From positions 124,001-188,000 of the forward strand of contig NZ_MZXW01000013.1 in NCBI RefSeq assembly GCF_004123905.1: 64,000 bases of DNA, given 5' to 3'. The translations under genes and the position numbers were made by a program. Under the pieces are notes generated by a model. The model was not told where the DNA came from and made no database searches. It was given only the letters and a program-made list of their open reading frames with translations. Of the stretch, positions 36,288 through 45,407 are shown in pieces. Each line of letters starts with the position of its first letter. The stretch's first letter is position 1. This stretch comes from Bradyrhizobium betae (GTDB lineage: Bacteria > Pseudomonadota > Alphaproteobacteria > Rhizobiales > Xanthobacteraceae).

Positions 36288-37231
36288 AGTGGAGAAAGCT
36301 CGGGAAGATATTCGACCCCACTGAGCACAAACTGCCCAACGATTGTTTGGAGTTTGCCCAATCGCCGCAGGCTCTTGTTCTGGGGGATCGTGTGCGCGTT
36401 TATTTTTCAACTCGTTGCCGCGACGAGCTTGGGAAATATCTGAGCCACATCGCCTATGTCGATTTCGACAGGGACATGCACGGGATTCTCGATATCTCCA
36501 AGCACACTGTCATAGAACTGGGCGGACTTGGTGCCTTCGACGAGCATGGTATTTTCCCCATGCATGTTTTTGATGATGGCGATAAAGTGCTTGGATTTAC
36601 CACGGGGTTCAATCGAAAGATCTCGGTAGGAGTAGATTCGGCCATTGGCGTTGCTATCAGCAAAGACAGCGGACGGACGTTCCAGAAGCACGGAACGGGT
36701 CCAATCATGGCCGCCTCTTTGAACGAGCCCTTTCTGATCGCCGATTCGTTCGTGATGTCGATCGGTGGCATTTACTACATGTGGTACATTTTCGGGACGA
36801 AATGGAAATCGTCTTCGGAAAACGAGCCGCCCGACAGAGTTTACAAGATCGCCTGTGCCACATCTGTCGATGCAATCAATTGGCAAAGGGACGGAAAACA
36901 GATCATCTCTGACCGCCTCGGCGAAGATGAATGCCAGGCGCTGCCGACGGTATTTCGCCGGAATGATCTCTACCACATGTACTTCTGCTTCCGTCCCTGT
37001 CACGGGTTTCGGAACGGCGGCGACAGCTATCGTCTCGGATACGCTTATTCGCATGACCAGATCAGCTGGACGCGAGACGATTCAAAGGCCGGTATCGACC
37101 TTTCGCAGGACGGCTGGGATTCGCAGATGCAATGCTATCCGCATGTTTTCGCCTGCGATGACAAAGTCTACATGCTCTACAACGGCAACGAGTTTGGAAA
37201 ATTCGGCTTTGGACTAGCCGAGCTGGTGTAA
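36284..37231 (+). CDS. Beta-propeller glycosidase-like protein, tandem copy 2
   Basis: A 315-aa paralogue of the preceding gene, aligned along its whole length: MKWRKLGKIFDPTEHK against the other start, EFAQSPQALVLGDRVRVYFS, VAISKDSGRTFQKHGTGP, YYMWYIFGTKW, ATSVDAINWQRDGKQI, GEDECQALPTVF, YAYSHDQISWTRDD, DGWDSQMQCYPHVF. The start is the ATG at 36284 that overlaps the stop of copy 1 (ATGA). Sequence divergence is large, so the duplication is old. It has no signal peptide. Function as for copy 1, probably on a different sugar. Confidence 0.7.
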   Translation: MKWRKLGKIFDPTEHKLPNDCLEFAQSPQALVLGDRVRVYFSTRCRDELGKYLSHIAYVDFDRDMHGILDISKHTVIELGGLGAFDEHGIFPMHVFDDGDKVLGFTTGFNRKISVGVDSAIGVAISKDSGRTFQKHGTGPIMAASLNEPFLIADSFVMSIGGIYYMWYIFGTKWKSSSENEPPDRVYKIACATSVDAINWQRDGKQIISDRLGEDECQALPTVFRRNDLYHMYFCFRPCHGFRNGGDSYRLGYAYSHDQISWTRDDSKAGIDLSQDGWDSQMQCYPHVFACDDKVYMLYNGNEFGKFGFGLAELV

Positions 37232-37255
37232 CCACGAAATCTTTGAGAGGCCCTT

Positions 37256-38017
37256 ATGTCGCAAATGAGAAACTACAATCGAGAGCTGGACGACTCCGGC
37301 AAGGCCGAAAATCAGAAGTACGCCTACCAGTTCGACTTTGATGTGATCCAGCCGTTCATGGTCCGGTCCTTCGCGCCCTTCTTCAGAGGCGACTCTCTTC
37401 TCGAGCTAGGGAGTCACAAAGGCGAATTCACCAGGAGATTTCTGCCGTTTTTCGAGGACGTAACCTGTGTCGAGGCATCGGATGTCGCGATTGCCGAAGC
37501 CAAGGACCGTTACGGTTCTCGAATCCAGTTCATCAATTCCACATTTGAAACCCTGCAACTGCCGAAGCGATACGACAATATCGTGATGACCCATGTTCTC
37601 GAACATCTCGACGACCCCCAGCTCGTCTTGCGCTTGATCAACGAAAAGTGGCTTTCGGAGAACGGGCGATTGTTTCTGGCAGTCCCGAATGCACACGCCC
37701 CGTCGAGGCAGATTGCGGTCAAGATGGGACTGATCTCGCACAACTCCGCCATTACACCTGCCGAAGCAGAGCACGGCCATCGCATCACATATTCGCTGGA
37801 TACGCTGGAACGTGATGCGGTTGCAGCGGGGCTTGATGTCATCCATCGCTCCGGGGTCTTCTTTAAAGCCCTCGCCAACTTCCAGTGGGATCGCCTGCTG
37901 CAGACGGACATCATTTCGGACGCCTATCTCGAGGGAGCCTACAAGTTGGGGCAGCAGTACCCGGATCTTTGTTCGAGCATCTTCCTGGTTTGCGAACCTG
38001 GACGATCGAAAGCCTGA
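37256..38017 (+). CDS. Class I SAM-dependent methyltransferase
   Basis: A 253-aa methyltransferase. Motif I is SLLELGSHKGEFTRRF near residue 45, the acidic residue ending strand 2 is in VTCVEASD, and YDNIVMTHVLEHLDDPQLVL is the motif-IV region typical of UbiG/Methyltransf_11-like enzymes. It probably methylates a glycan precursor or its lipid carrier. It lies 24 nt after the second propeller gene and ends the seven-gene run. Confidence 0.88.
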   Translation: MSQMRNYNRELDDSGKAENQKYAYQFDFDVIQPFMVRSFAPFFRGDSLLELGSHKGEFTRRFLPFFEDVTCVEASDVAIAEAKDRYGSRIQFINSTFETLQLPKRYDNIVMTHVLEHLDDPQLVLRLINEKWLSENGRLFLAVPNAHAPSRQIAVKMGLISHNSAITPAEAEHGHRITYSLDTLERDAVAAGLDVIHRSGVFFKALANFQWDRLLQTDIISDAYLEGAYKLGQQYPDLCSSIFLVCEPGRSKA

Positions 38018-38078
38018 ACCCTGTGATTTCTCTTCGTCGCTTGTTCCCGCCGTCGACCCAATGGCGGGAACAAGCCTT

Positions 38079-38819
38079 CTACGCCTGGAAGAGCAGACCC
38101 GACGATTCGGAGTGAGCACCTCGAACCAGGTCATAGTTGTCGGCGATGACATCCTGGAGCTTCGCAACCGAGTTGAACATCAGCAGGTCCACGATGGAGA
38201 GATACGGCACCTGGGCCTGGCCGAATTGCTCATAGGGAAACGGCCTCGTTCGGAGCGCCTTAAATTCGATTCCGCGGGCGCGGAAAGCATCCGCATCGTA
38301 GAGTTCCAGGCCGCCAATAGCGTTGATATACTCCCGCGCCCCCACCGCTTCGCACAATGCGAGCACCTTGTCCTGAAACTTCAGCGAATGGTCGATGGGA
38401 ATCTCGGACGAGATCTTGAAGGCGGTTCTCAGGCCCAGATGCGCGCAGGTCATGCGCAGCGAATTGAAGAGATAGCGAAACAGATTGGGGTCTTGAAAGC
38501 CGACGATCTCTTCCAGAAGCGGAAAGGTGTCCTTGAAAAAGGGCGCAGTGCGATAGGCCCCCTGCCATTGATTGAGCAGCTTTGCACGGTCGAAATCGGC
38601 CGCCAATTCCCTGTCCCGAATATCCAGGGCATCCGAATCCTTCTTCAAGGAAAGCGAGAACAAGGCATCCTTCCCGTTGACCAGCATCCGGTTGCGGTTG
38701 ATCCATCCCTTCTTCGTATATTTGATGTTGTCGTAGACGATGAAAACATCGACCGCACCAATGAGCTGATAGTAGCCGATGTAGGGCAGAAAATACGGCT
38801 GCATGATCGCGAGTTTCAT
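38079..38819 (-). CDS. WbqC family protein
   Basis: A 246-aa protein matching the WbqC family: MKLAIMQPYFLPYIGYYQLI at the start, YDNIKYTKKGWINRNRML, the RTAPFFKDTFP region and SIVDLLMFNS near the end. WbqC proteins occur in O-antigen and glycolipid clusters and are thought to act in making or transferring modified sugars; the chemistry is not settled. The ATG at 38819 begins the conserved N-terminus. It is co-directional with the GT25 gene 35 nt upstream. Confidence 0.88.
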   Translation of the reverse strand: MKLAIMQPYFLPYIGYYQLIGAVDVFIVYDNIKYTKKGWINRNRMLVNGKDALFSLSLKKDSDALDIRDRELAADFDRAKLLNQWQGAYRTAPFFKDTFPLLEEIVGFQDPNLFRYLFNSLRMTCAHLGLRTAFKISSEIPIDHSLKFQDKVLALCEAVGAREYINAIGGLELYDADAFRARGIEFKALRTRPFPYEQFGQAQVPYLSIVDLLMFNSVAKLQDVIADNYDLVRGAHSESSGLLFQA

Positions 38820-38854
38820 CTTGTGCAACCTGGCCTCAAATCCTAGCTCCCATC

Positions 38855-39610
38855 CTAACCCCAAGTCCGCGCCGCACTCGCGATATGACTTTGAGTCGTC
38901 GAGGCCGCGATATTGTTGCGGGGCACCACGAGCGGTGCGAAACACGCGTACGCCTTGATGAAACGATAGATGCTGTTCGCCATCATATCGGCGCCCATCG
39001 TCGGCACCGCGCGGTTGCCAAGCGCCTCGATGGTCACCAGCCGGTTGTCCATCGGAAGCCAATACGGATACACGCGCCGTGCACCTGCAGGGGACAGGAC
39101 GTACCCGCCCGGACCGAAACAGCAGTTCAAGCGGAAGGCCGCAACCTGGGTTGTCGCTCTCTGGAAAGCGGCATCGCTCACGTCATCCGGGTGCTGGGGC
39201 CTGAAGCCCATCATCGCCTTCATGCCTGGCGCCCACTCGACATCGAGGACCGAATCCGTATTGCAGCCAAGCACCAGAATATCCCAGTCGCCAAGGGTCG
39301 GAAGAAGCGTCGACAAGCGCGCAAGCGTGTCGTGACGGATGGTGCAATCGTCCTCAAACACGAGGGCCGGCTCATCCTGCTCGGCGACCATCTTCCATAT
39401 CTTCGACATCGAGGCGGTACCACCGACAGTACCCGGGGCAAACCGCGAACCAGGGGCGACAAGCCCCATCGCCATGACCTCCTCGTCGGTCAATTTCGAT
39501 CCGTCGACCGCAGGGAAACGTTCGAAGGCGATTCCGCAGCCTTCATTCCGCTTCAGGAATCTTTCGAATTTTTCCGGCTGGCGATCGAGATTGACGACGA
39601 AGTTCTTCAT
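38855..39610 (-). CDS. GT25 family glycosyltransferase (LPS biosynthesis type)
   Basis: A 251-aa glycosyltransferase family 25 protein. The opening KNFVVNLDRQPEKFERF, then GTASMSKIWKMV and ALVFEDDCTIRHD (acidic donor-binding residues), and a late GGYVLSPAGARRVYPY are typical. It transfers a sugar, often galactose, to lipo-oligosaccharide. The ATG at 39610 begins the family core; an ATG at 39652 would add 14 residues. It is followed by wbqC and is divergent from the dehydratase gene with a 278-nt gap. Confidence 0.85.
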   Translation of the reverse strand: MKNFVVNLDRQPEKFERFLKRNEGCGIAFERFPAVDGSKLTDEEVMAMGLVAPGSRFAPGTVGGTASMSKIWKMVAEQDEPALVFEDDCTIRHDTLARLSTLLPTLGDWDILVLGCNTDSVLDVEWAPGMKAMMGFRPQHPDDVSDAAFQRATTQVAAFRLNCCFGPGGYVLSPAGARRVYPYWLPMDNRLVTIEALGNRAVPTMGADMMANSIYRFIKAYACFAPLVVPRNNIAASTTQSHIASAARTWG

Positions 39611-39888
39611 GTTTTCAACCGTGGCGTTGAGGCGGATGCCGATACGATCCATTAGCCAGCAATCGATCCCTGATTCGCCATCTCCCGTCATTCCAAAATC
39701 TGCGTGTTTGTGACGGCGCCCCGCGGCACGGCATGCTCCGCGCAAGCTAGAGCCGATATCGGTAACCTACCAACATCGTGGACTCGCGATGACTGATGCG
39801 GCCGCCATGCATGAAATTGGGCACCGTAGATGTCAGCCTGAAAGTCGGGTCTTCGTAGCCTTGCAACGCGTTACGAACAGGATTTCGA

Positions 39889-40923
39889 ATGCGCACTATT
39901 CTGGTTACTGGGGGTGCAGGGTTTATCGGCGCAAATCTGGTTCACTACCTTATGGGGAAGTATCCTTCCGATAGGGTCGTGGTCCTGGACGCGCTGACCT
40001 ACGCGGGCGCCGTCGAAAATCTTCCGCCCGACATGGTTCGCCTGCACGATGCTCGCGGATCGCTCTGGTACGGCGATGTCTGCAACGCTGCACTGGTCGA
40101 CACGCTCGTGGCAGAAGCCGACGTGGTGATCCATCTTGCGGCGGAGACTCACGTCACGCGCTCGATTCACGACAGCCTCCAGTTTTTCCAGACCGACGTG
40201 CTGGGGACCCAGACGCTCGCGAATGCAGTTGCCAGGTTCGGACGCAATATCAAACGCTTTGTCCATGTCTCGACATCCGAGGTGTATGGAAATGCGGTCG
40301 CAGACAAGATGGATGAAAACCACCCGCTGAATCCGATGAGCCCTTACGCAAGCGCCAAATGCGGTGCCGACCGGCTGATCTATTCCTATTGGGCGACCTA
40401 CAAGATCCCCGTTGTGATCGTTCGGCCTTTCAACAATTTCGGCCCGATGCAGCATCTCGAAAAGCTCGTTCCCCGCTTCGTCACCAGCGCGATGCTCGAC
40501 GAACCGCTGACGGTTCACGGCGGCGGTGTGGCCGCGCGCGATTTCGTTTACGTCGAGGATACGTGCCGCGCGATCGATCTCGTCCTTCAGGCCCCCGGCG
40601 AGCTCGTCCATGGCGAGGTCTTCAATGTCGCGACCGGCGAACACCGCACGATCAACGAGATTGCCCACGACATCATATCCGAGATGAATTATTCACCGGC
40701 CAAGATCGAATTCATCGGCGATCGTCCCGGACAGGTCGTGAGACATACCGGTGACTGGTCGAAGATCAATCGCGTGCTCGGCTGGAAGCCAAGCTTTACG
40801 TGGCACGATGGCCTCAAGCGGACGATCAACTGGTATCGCGAAAATACGGAGCGCTGGTCGCGTCAGCTCTGGCTGCGGAAAATCCCGATCATCTCGCAGA
40901 CAGGAAAGAAAGAGTATCATTAG
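39889..40923 (+). CDS. NDP-sugar 4,6-dehydratase/epimerase (RmlB-like)
   Basis: A 344-aa extended SDR. TILVTGGAGFIGANLVHYL gives the G-x-x-G-x-x-G motif, HLAAETHVTRSI is the RmlB-type loop, and STSEVYGN and Tyr-x3-Lys (YASAK) form the active site; RPFNNFGP follows. The overall pattern fits dTDP-glucose 4,6-dehydratase or a close relative making a 4-keto-6-deoxy sugar. The next gene, a DegT aminotransferase, would aminate a keto sugar, so together they can make an amino-deoxy sugar for the surface glycan. Confidence 0.88.
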   Translation: MRTILVTGGAGFIGANLVHYLMGKYPSDRVVVLDALTYAGAVENLPPDMVRLHDARGSLWYGDVCNAALVDTLVAEADVVIHLAAETHVTRSIHDSLQFFQTDVLGTQTLANAVARFGRNIKRFVHVSTSEVYGNAVADKMDENHPLNPMSPYASAKCGADRLIYSYWATYKIPVVIVRPFNNFGPMQHLEKLVPRFVTSAMLDEPLTVHGGGVAARDFVYVEDTCRAIDLVLQAPGELVHGEVFNVATGEHRTINEIAHDIISEMNYSPAKIEFIGDRPGQVVRHTGDWSKINRVLGWKPSFTWHDGLKRTINWYRENTERWSRQLWLRKIPIISQTGKKEYH

Positions 40924-40974
40924 TCGATCTGCTTCCAGTCGCGAATACAAGTGGCTTGGGCATGCCACATCACC

Positions 40975-42195
40975 ATGGAGCAAAAGTTGCAGGACAATAT
41001 CGGTATTCGTCGCCGCCTTGAGAGGACTGACACGGTCGTGCCTGAATTTCCGATGCCCCGGGCTCCAAATCCTCTCAATATCGTGCGTCCCAGCTTTCCG
41101 AAGACAGAGCAGTTCCTGGCCGCCTTCGAGACCGCGCTGGAAACCGGACAGGTCGCGAACAATTCACGCTGGGTTGTCGAATTCGAGAAGCGCTTAAGCG
41201 AATATCTTGGCGTCCCGTCCCTCGTCTTCTGCAATGGCCAGATCGGGTTGATGGCCATGCTGCGGGCCGCCGGAATTACCTCCGGCGAAGTGATCGTGCC
41301 GTCATTCACGTTCTGCGCCACACCGCATGCCGTTGAATGGGTGGGCGCCGAACCTGTTTTCGCGGACATCATGGATGATCTGACCATGCGCCTCGACCCT
41401 GATGATGTCGAGCGTAGGATCACGGATCGCACCGTCGCCATCCTCGCCGTAGATGCCTACGGCGTAGCCAGCGACTACGCGTCACTTGCCGACATCGCCA
41501 AGCGCCACAAGCTCAAATTTCTCGTCGATAGCGCGCCCTCGTTCGGCACCCGCGTCGATGGCCAACCGGTCGGGAGATTCGCGGACGCGCAGATGTTCAG
41601 CTTCCACGCCACCAAGACCTTCTCGACGATGGAAGGCGGATGTGTCTCCAGCCACGATTCGGAATTGCTCGCCCGCGTCAAAGCGGTACGCAATTTCGGG
41701 CAAGTCGACAGTTCCGATTGTGGTGAGCCAGGTCTGAACGGCAAGATGCTGGAAGTATCGGCCCTCATCGGCATCGAGCAACTCAAGACGTTCGAGCTCG
41801 CCGTTACGACACGCCGCCGGGCAGTCGAGCGGATGCGACGCGGGCTTTCCGAAATTCCAGGCCTGCACGTGGGGCGAGAGCCCAAAGGCGTGGAAGCGAA
41901 CTGGCTATTCCTGCCAGTCATTATCGATGCCCAACAATTTGGTCTCGACCGTGAAGCGGTGGCAGCCGCGCTCGAGAAATGCAACGTCTTCGTCCGGAAG
42001 TATTACAGCCCGCCATGCCACCACATGACGGCCTACAGGACTCAGAACGACGTGAAGTTGGACGTGACGGAGCGCACTGCCTACAACGTGATTGCGCTGC
42101 CGGTTTATAACGACATGACCGACGACGAGTGCGATCTCATCGTCGCCGCCCTGCATTACGTGCATCAATCGGCGATCAGCGGCAAAAGCTTGTGA
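40975..42195 (+). CDS. DegT/DnrJ/EryC1/StrS family sugar aminotransferase
   Basis: A 406-aa PLP aminotransferase. EYLGVPSLVFCNGQIGLMAMLRAAG binds the cofactor phosphate, VIVPSFTFCATPHAVEWVGAEPVFADI is the DegT signature region, and the Schiff-base Lys is in FSFHATKTFSTMEGG. It should convert a keto sugar nucleotide to an amino sugar with glutamate as donor. The start is uncertain: ATG 40975 or GTG 40951, neither with a good ribosome-binding site. It lies 51 nt downstream of the RmlB-like gene. Confidence 0.88.
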   Translation: MEQKLQDNIGIRRRLERTDTVVPEFPMPRAPNPLNIVRPSFPKTEQFLAAFETALETGQVANNSRWVVEFEKRLSEYLGVPSLVFCNGQIGLMAMLRAAGITSGEVIVPSFTFCATPHAVEWVGAEPVFADIMDDLTMRLDPDDVERRITDRTVAILAVDAYGVASDYASLADIAKRHKLKFLVDSAPSFGTRVDGQPVGRFADAQMFSFHATKTFSTMEGGCVSSHDSELLARVKAVRNFGQVDSSDCGEPGLNGKMLEVSALIGIEQLKTFELAVTTRRRAVERMRRGLSEIPGLHVGREPKGVEANWLFLPVIIDAQQFGLDREAVAAALEKCNVFVRKYYSPPCHHMTAYRTQNDVKLDVTERTAYNVIALPVYNDMTDDECDLIVAALHYVHQSAISGKSL

Positions 42196-42199
42196 TCGC

Positions 42200-43705
42200 T
42201 CAGCGCTGGAGCTCAGGCGGCGGCGAACGGTCGAGCACGTCGCCCTTGGCGCCTTCCAGCAGATCGATGCCGTAGGTTTCGACGACGAGCGGCCCGCGCT
42301 TGCGCTGCAATTGCGCGACTTGCGTCACCTGCGTGAAGAGGTCCTTGAGAGCGGTCTGACCATCCGCACGCAGCTCATCGACATAGATCAGCTTGCCGGC
42401 GAGCAGCTTCGCATCGGGCTCGGGCATGTTGACCCAGCGGATGCGCTGGTTCTGCTGCACGACGCAGCTGCCGCGCGGCAAGTAGAAGGCAAGCCAGCCC
42501 GTGGTTCCGTAATCCGGCGCCAGCACGCATGTCGCGCCATTGCGGACGCGGACGGCTTCGATTCCCGCGGCGAGCTCGCGCCAGCCGACGCCGACACTGC
42601 GTACGGTCGCGTCGCGGCGATAGCCGGACAGCCAGCCCGTATTGGCCTGCACGATGAGAGCCGCAAACATCACGATGCCCGTGGGTGCAGCCCAGCGCAG
42701 GCAAAAATCCACCAGGCGCCGCGCGCGCGGCTTCCACTGCACAAGGTTGGCCGCGGCCGCAGCCGCAATCACGAAGGGCGGGTAGACCGGCGCGAACCAG
42801 TTGGCCTCGACGCGGGCATGCAGCGAATGCCAGACGAAATAGGCGACGATGGTCCAGAACATCGTCTCGATCAGCACGCGCGAGGCCAGCGCGCCGGCCC
42901 GGCGCCAGGTCAGCGCGTGCAGTCCCATCGCGCCGAGGATGAAGACCAGCGGGGTCGCGAACGCGATCTGGGTCGGGATCAGCTCGGCGATGAAGACGGG
43001 ACGGAAGTCCTCGATCTTCGCGCGCCCCAGCTGCTTTGCGAACGAGACCCAGTGATGATCCGCATTCCACAGGATCACCGGCGAGAACAGCGCGAGCGCA
43101 ATGAGGCCGCCGAGATAGGGCCAGGGCGAGAGGAACCAGCGCCGCAGCTTTGGCACGGAAGCAAGCCAGATCAGGATCGCAGCGCCAAAGAACATCGCAG
43201 TGTATTTCGACAGCAGCGCCGCGCCGACGGCGACGCCGACCGCGAGCCACCAGACGCCACGCCCGGTCTCCAGCACCTTGGCGAGGAAGAACAGCACGAA
43301 GCTGGAGGCAACCAGCAGCGGCGCATCCGGCGTCACGATCAGCGTGCCGACCGAGGCCAGCAGCGTCACGTTGAGCAGGATGGCGCTGGTCGCGGCCACC
43401 CGCGCCCCGCCGAACAGGATCGCGGCCGAGCGATAGATCGCATAGCTCATCGGCAGAGCGAGCAGGATCGAGACGAGGCGGACGCCAAGCTCGGTGTCGC
43501 CGGCGATCAAGGTGCCGGCGCGGATGACGTAGGCGACCATCGGCGGGTGGTCGTAATAACCGCCCGCCAGATTCTTCGACCACATCCAGTAATAGGCTTC
43601 GTCGAAGGTGATCGGCGTGAATGCGGCCGCGACCAGCCGCAAGCCAACCAGCGCGAGGATCACCAGCGCGGTATTGCGGACGATCCGCGCGTCGGCCCCG
43701 CCCAT
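42200..43705 (-). CDS. GT39/ArnT-like membrane glycosyltransferase
   Basis: A 501-aa membrane glycosyltransferase of the PMT/ArnT type (GT-C fold). The first periplasmic loop carries the catalytic acidic pair region ITFDEAYYWMWSKNLAGGYYDHPPMVAY (Asp-Glu, then His-Pro-Pro), followed by about ten membrane helices and a C-terminal periplasmic domain. It transfers a sugar from a polyprenyl-phosphate carrier to lipid A, glycan or protein. The neighbouring GT2-GtrA protein, 7 nt upstream, can make that polyprenyl-phosphate sugar. Confidence 0.9.
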   Translation of the reverse strand: MGGADARIVRNTALVILALVGLRLVAAAFTPITFDEAYYWMWSKNLAGGYYDHPPMVAYVIRAGTLIAGDTELGVRLVSILLALPMSYAIYRSAAILFGGARVAATSAILLNVTLLASVGTLIVTPDAPLLVASSFVLFFLAKVLETGRGVWWLAVGVAVGAALLSKYTAMFFGAAILIWLASVPKLRRWFLSPWPYLGGLIALALFSPVILWNADHHWVSFAKQLGRAKIEDFRPVFIAELIPTQIAFATPLVFILGAMGLHALTWRRAGALASRVLIETMFWTIVAYFVWHSLHARVEANWFAPVYPPFVIAAAAAANLVQWKPRARRLVDFCLRWAAPTGIVMFAALIVQANTGWLSGYRRDATVRSVGVGWRELAAGIEAVRVRNGATCVLAPDYGTTGWLAFYLPRGSCVVQQNQRIRWVNMPEPDAKLLAGKLIYVDELRADGQTALKDLFTQVTQVAQLQRKRGPLVVETYGIDLLEGAKGDVLDRSPPPELQR

Positions 43706-43712
43706 CCTGCGG

Positions 43713-44858
43713 CTATTTCTTGCGCCAGACGAACAGTCCGGACATCGCATAATTCCACACCACGCCCATCAGCGCACCGGCCAGGCCGGCCAGCCACCAG
43801 ATCGGCTCCTGGTCGTAGACCGAGAAGGCGACGCCGACATTGGCGAGGAGGCCGACGCTGCACACGATGTAGAACGCGATCAGGCCGCGCAGCAGCCCAA
43901 AACCCTTCAGCCGCTGGTCGCGATAGGTGAGGAAGTTGTTGAGGATGAAGTTGCCGGTCATGGCAACGAGAGCGCCCGCCGCCTGCGCCTCCGCGAACGG
44001 CGCCTTGAAGATCTGCAGGGCGATGAACAGGGTGGTGAGATGCACCACGAGGCCGATGCCGCCGACCATCGCGAACAGGACGAAGCGCAGCGAGACGGCA
44101 TCGTTGGTGAACTTCGCCAGCACCAGCCCGAGAAAGTCCAGCGCGACCATGGAATCGAGCTTGCTCTCGCCGTGTTGGCGCTCACCGAACGTGTAGGGGA
44201 TTTCGACGGCGCGCAAGGTGCCGTTCGAGCTGGCGACGACGTCGAGCAGGATCTTGAAGCCGTGCACCGACAGCTTTGGCGCAAGCTGCTCGAAACGGTC
44301 GCGGCGGATCATGAAGAAGCCGCTCATGGGATCGGCGATCTCGACCCGCAGCGCCTTCCTCGCGAGTTCGGTCGCCAGCGCGCTGGCGCCGGCGCGCTGC
44401 TTGTTAAAACCTTCGGTCTTGTAGCCCTCGATATAGCGGCTGCCGACCACGAGATCGGCCTGGTCGCTGGCGAGCAGCAACAGCATCTTCGGCAGCTGCG
44501 TCTCGTCGTGCTGGAGGTCGGCGTCGATCACGGCGACAAAGGGCGCGCTGGAGGCCAGGATGCCCTCGATGCAGGCCCCGGACAGGCCGCGGCGGCCGAT
44601 GCGGCGGACACAGCGCACCCGACTGTCTTTCTGGGCAAGCTCGCGTACAACATCCCAGGTGCCGTCGGGCGAATTGTCGTCGACGAACACGACTTCCCAA
44701 GCGACATTGGCGAGGGTCGCCTCCAGCCGCCGGTACAGCACCGTGACGTTGTCGCGCTCGTTGAAGGTCGGGACGATGACCGACAGTTCCGGCCCCTCTT
44801 GCGCCTGATTTTGGGCCAGTGGCGGATTGTCGGCGCCCGGTCTGATCACTTCATTCAT
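43713..44858 (-). CDS. GT2 polyprenyl-phosphate glycosyltransferase fused to GtrA domain
   Basis: A 381-aa fusion. Residues about 25-245 are a DPM1-like GT2 (LSVIVPTFNERDNV, VVFVDDNSPDGTWD, VAVIDADLQHDE, DPMSGFFMIRRD) that loads a sugar on undecaprenyl/polyprenyl phosphate. Residues about 255-381 are a four-helix GtrA domain (RFVLFAMVGGIGLVVHLTTLF, ALVAMTGNFILNNFLTYRD, WNYAMSGLFVWRKK) thought to flip the lipid-linked sugar. The ATG at 44858 opens the protein. It forms an operon with the downstream GT39 enzyme, which would use its product. Confidence 0.92.
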   Translation of the reverse strand: MNEVIRPGADNPPLAQNQAQEGPELSVIVPTFNERDNVTVLYRRLEATLANVAWEVVFVDDNSPDGTWDVVRELAQKDSRVRCVRRIGRRGLSGACIEGILASSAPFVAVIDADLQHDETQLPKMLLLLASDQADLVVGSRYIEGYKTEGFNKQRAGASALATELARKALRVEIADPMSGFFMIRRDRFEQLAPKLSVHGFKILLDVVASSNGTLRAVEIPYTFGERQHGESKLDSMVALDFLGLVLAKFTNDAVSLRFVLFAMVGGIGLVVHLTTLFIALQIFKAPFAEAQAAGALVAMTGNFILNNFLTYRDQRLKGFGLLRGLIAFYIVCSVGLLANVGVAFSVYDQEPIWWLAGLAGALMGVVWNYAMSGLFVWRKK

Positions 44859-45119
44859 GACGGCAGCGTATATCCGCCGCGCCCTGCGCTGCCAAGTTCT
44901 TGAGCTATAAGCCGGGGTTTTCTCTGGGGGATGGCCCAAAAGGGCCCCAAAATGCCAACGACCCCGGAACGGCGGACCGCGCGTACATCCGGCGCAGCCC
45001 AAGCTATTCCAAGGTCGTCCCAGCGCCGGAGCTTTCGCTCAACGTCGCCGTTACAAGCTAAATGGGGACGGCAATACCGCTTTTCAAGGGGGTGAAAGCA
45101 GACTTTTTCCGGGCCGGAC

Positions 45120-45320
45120 CTAGTTCGGGACTTCCTTGATCACCGGGCCGCGCGGCGCGGGCGCGACCGGGGCTGCGGGCGCCGCAGCAGCGGCAGGCTC
45201 GACTTTCACCGGCTTGGGCGGCTTGCCGTACTGGCCGATCGGCCCGAAGACGACGGCGACCGCGAGCACGACCGCCGCGACGATCGCGCCCAGAATGCCA
45301 CCCACCGACTCAGACGACAT
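45120..45320 (-). CDS. Small membrane-anchored Ala/Pro-rich protein
   Basis: A 66-aa protein with one hydrophobic helix at residues 8-26 (GILGAIVAAVVLAVAVVFG) and an Ala/Pro/Lys-rich tail ending GPVIKEVPN. No family is recognised. Coding is supported by the ordered helix-plus-tail composition and a GGGATGGG-like purine stretch upstream. It is monocistronic, and the 261-nt gap upstream to the GT2 gene shows nothing else. Confidence 0.5.
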   Translation of the reverse strand: MSSESVGGILGAIVAAVVLAVAVVFGPIGQYGKPPKPVKVEPAAAAAPAAPVAPAPRGPVIKEVPN

Positions 45321-45407
45321 GCAAACCCATCCCTGTTCCAGATGGGGCCAGTGATACCACGAATGAACGCGGGGCCGGAAGGGCTCCCGGACGGCATAGG
45401 CGCGTGG

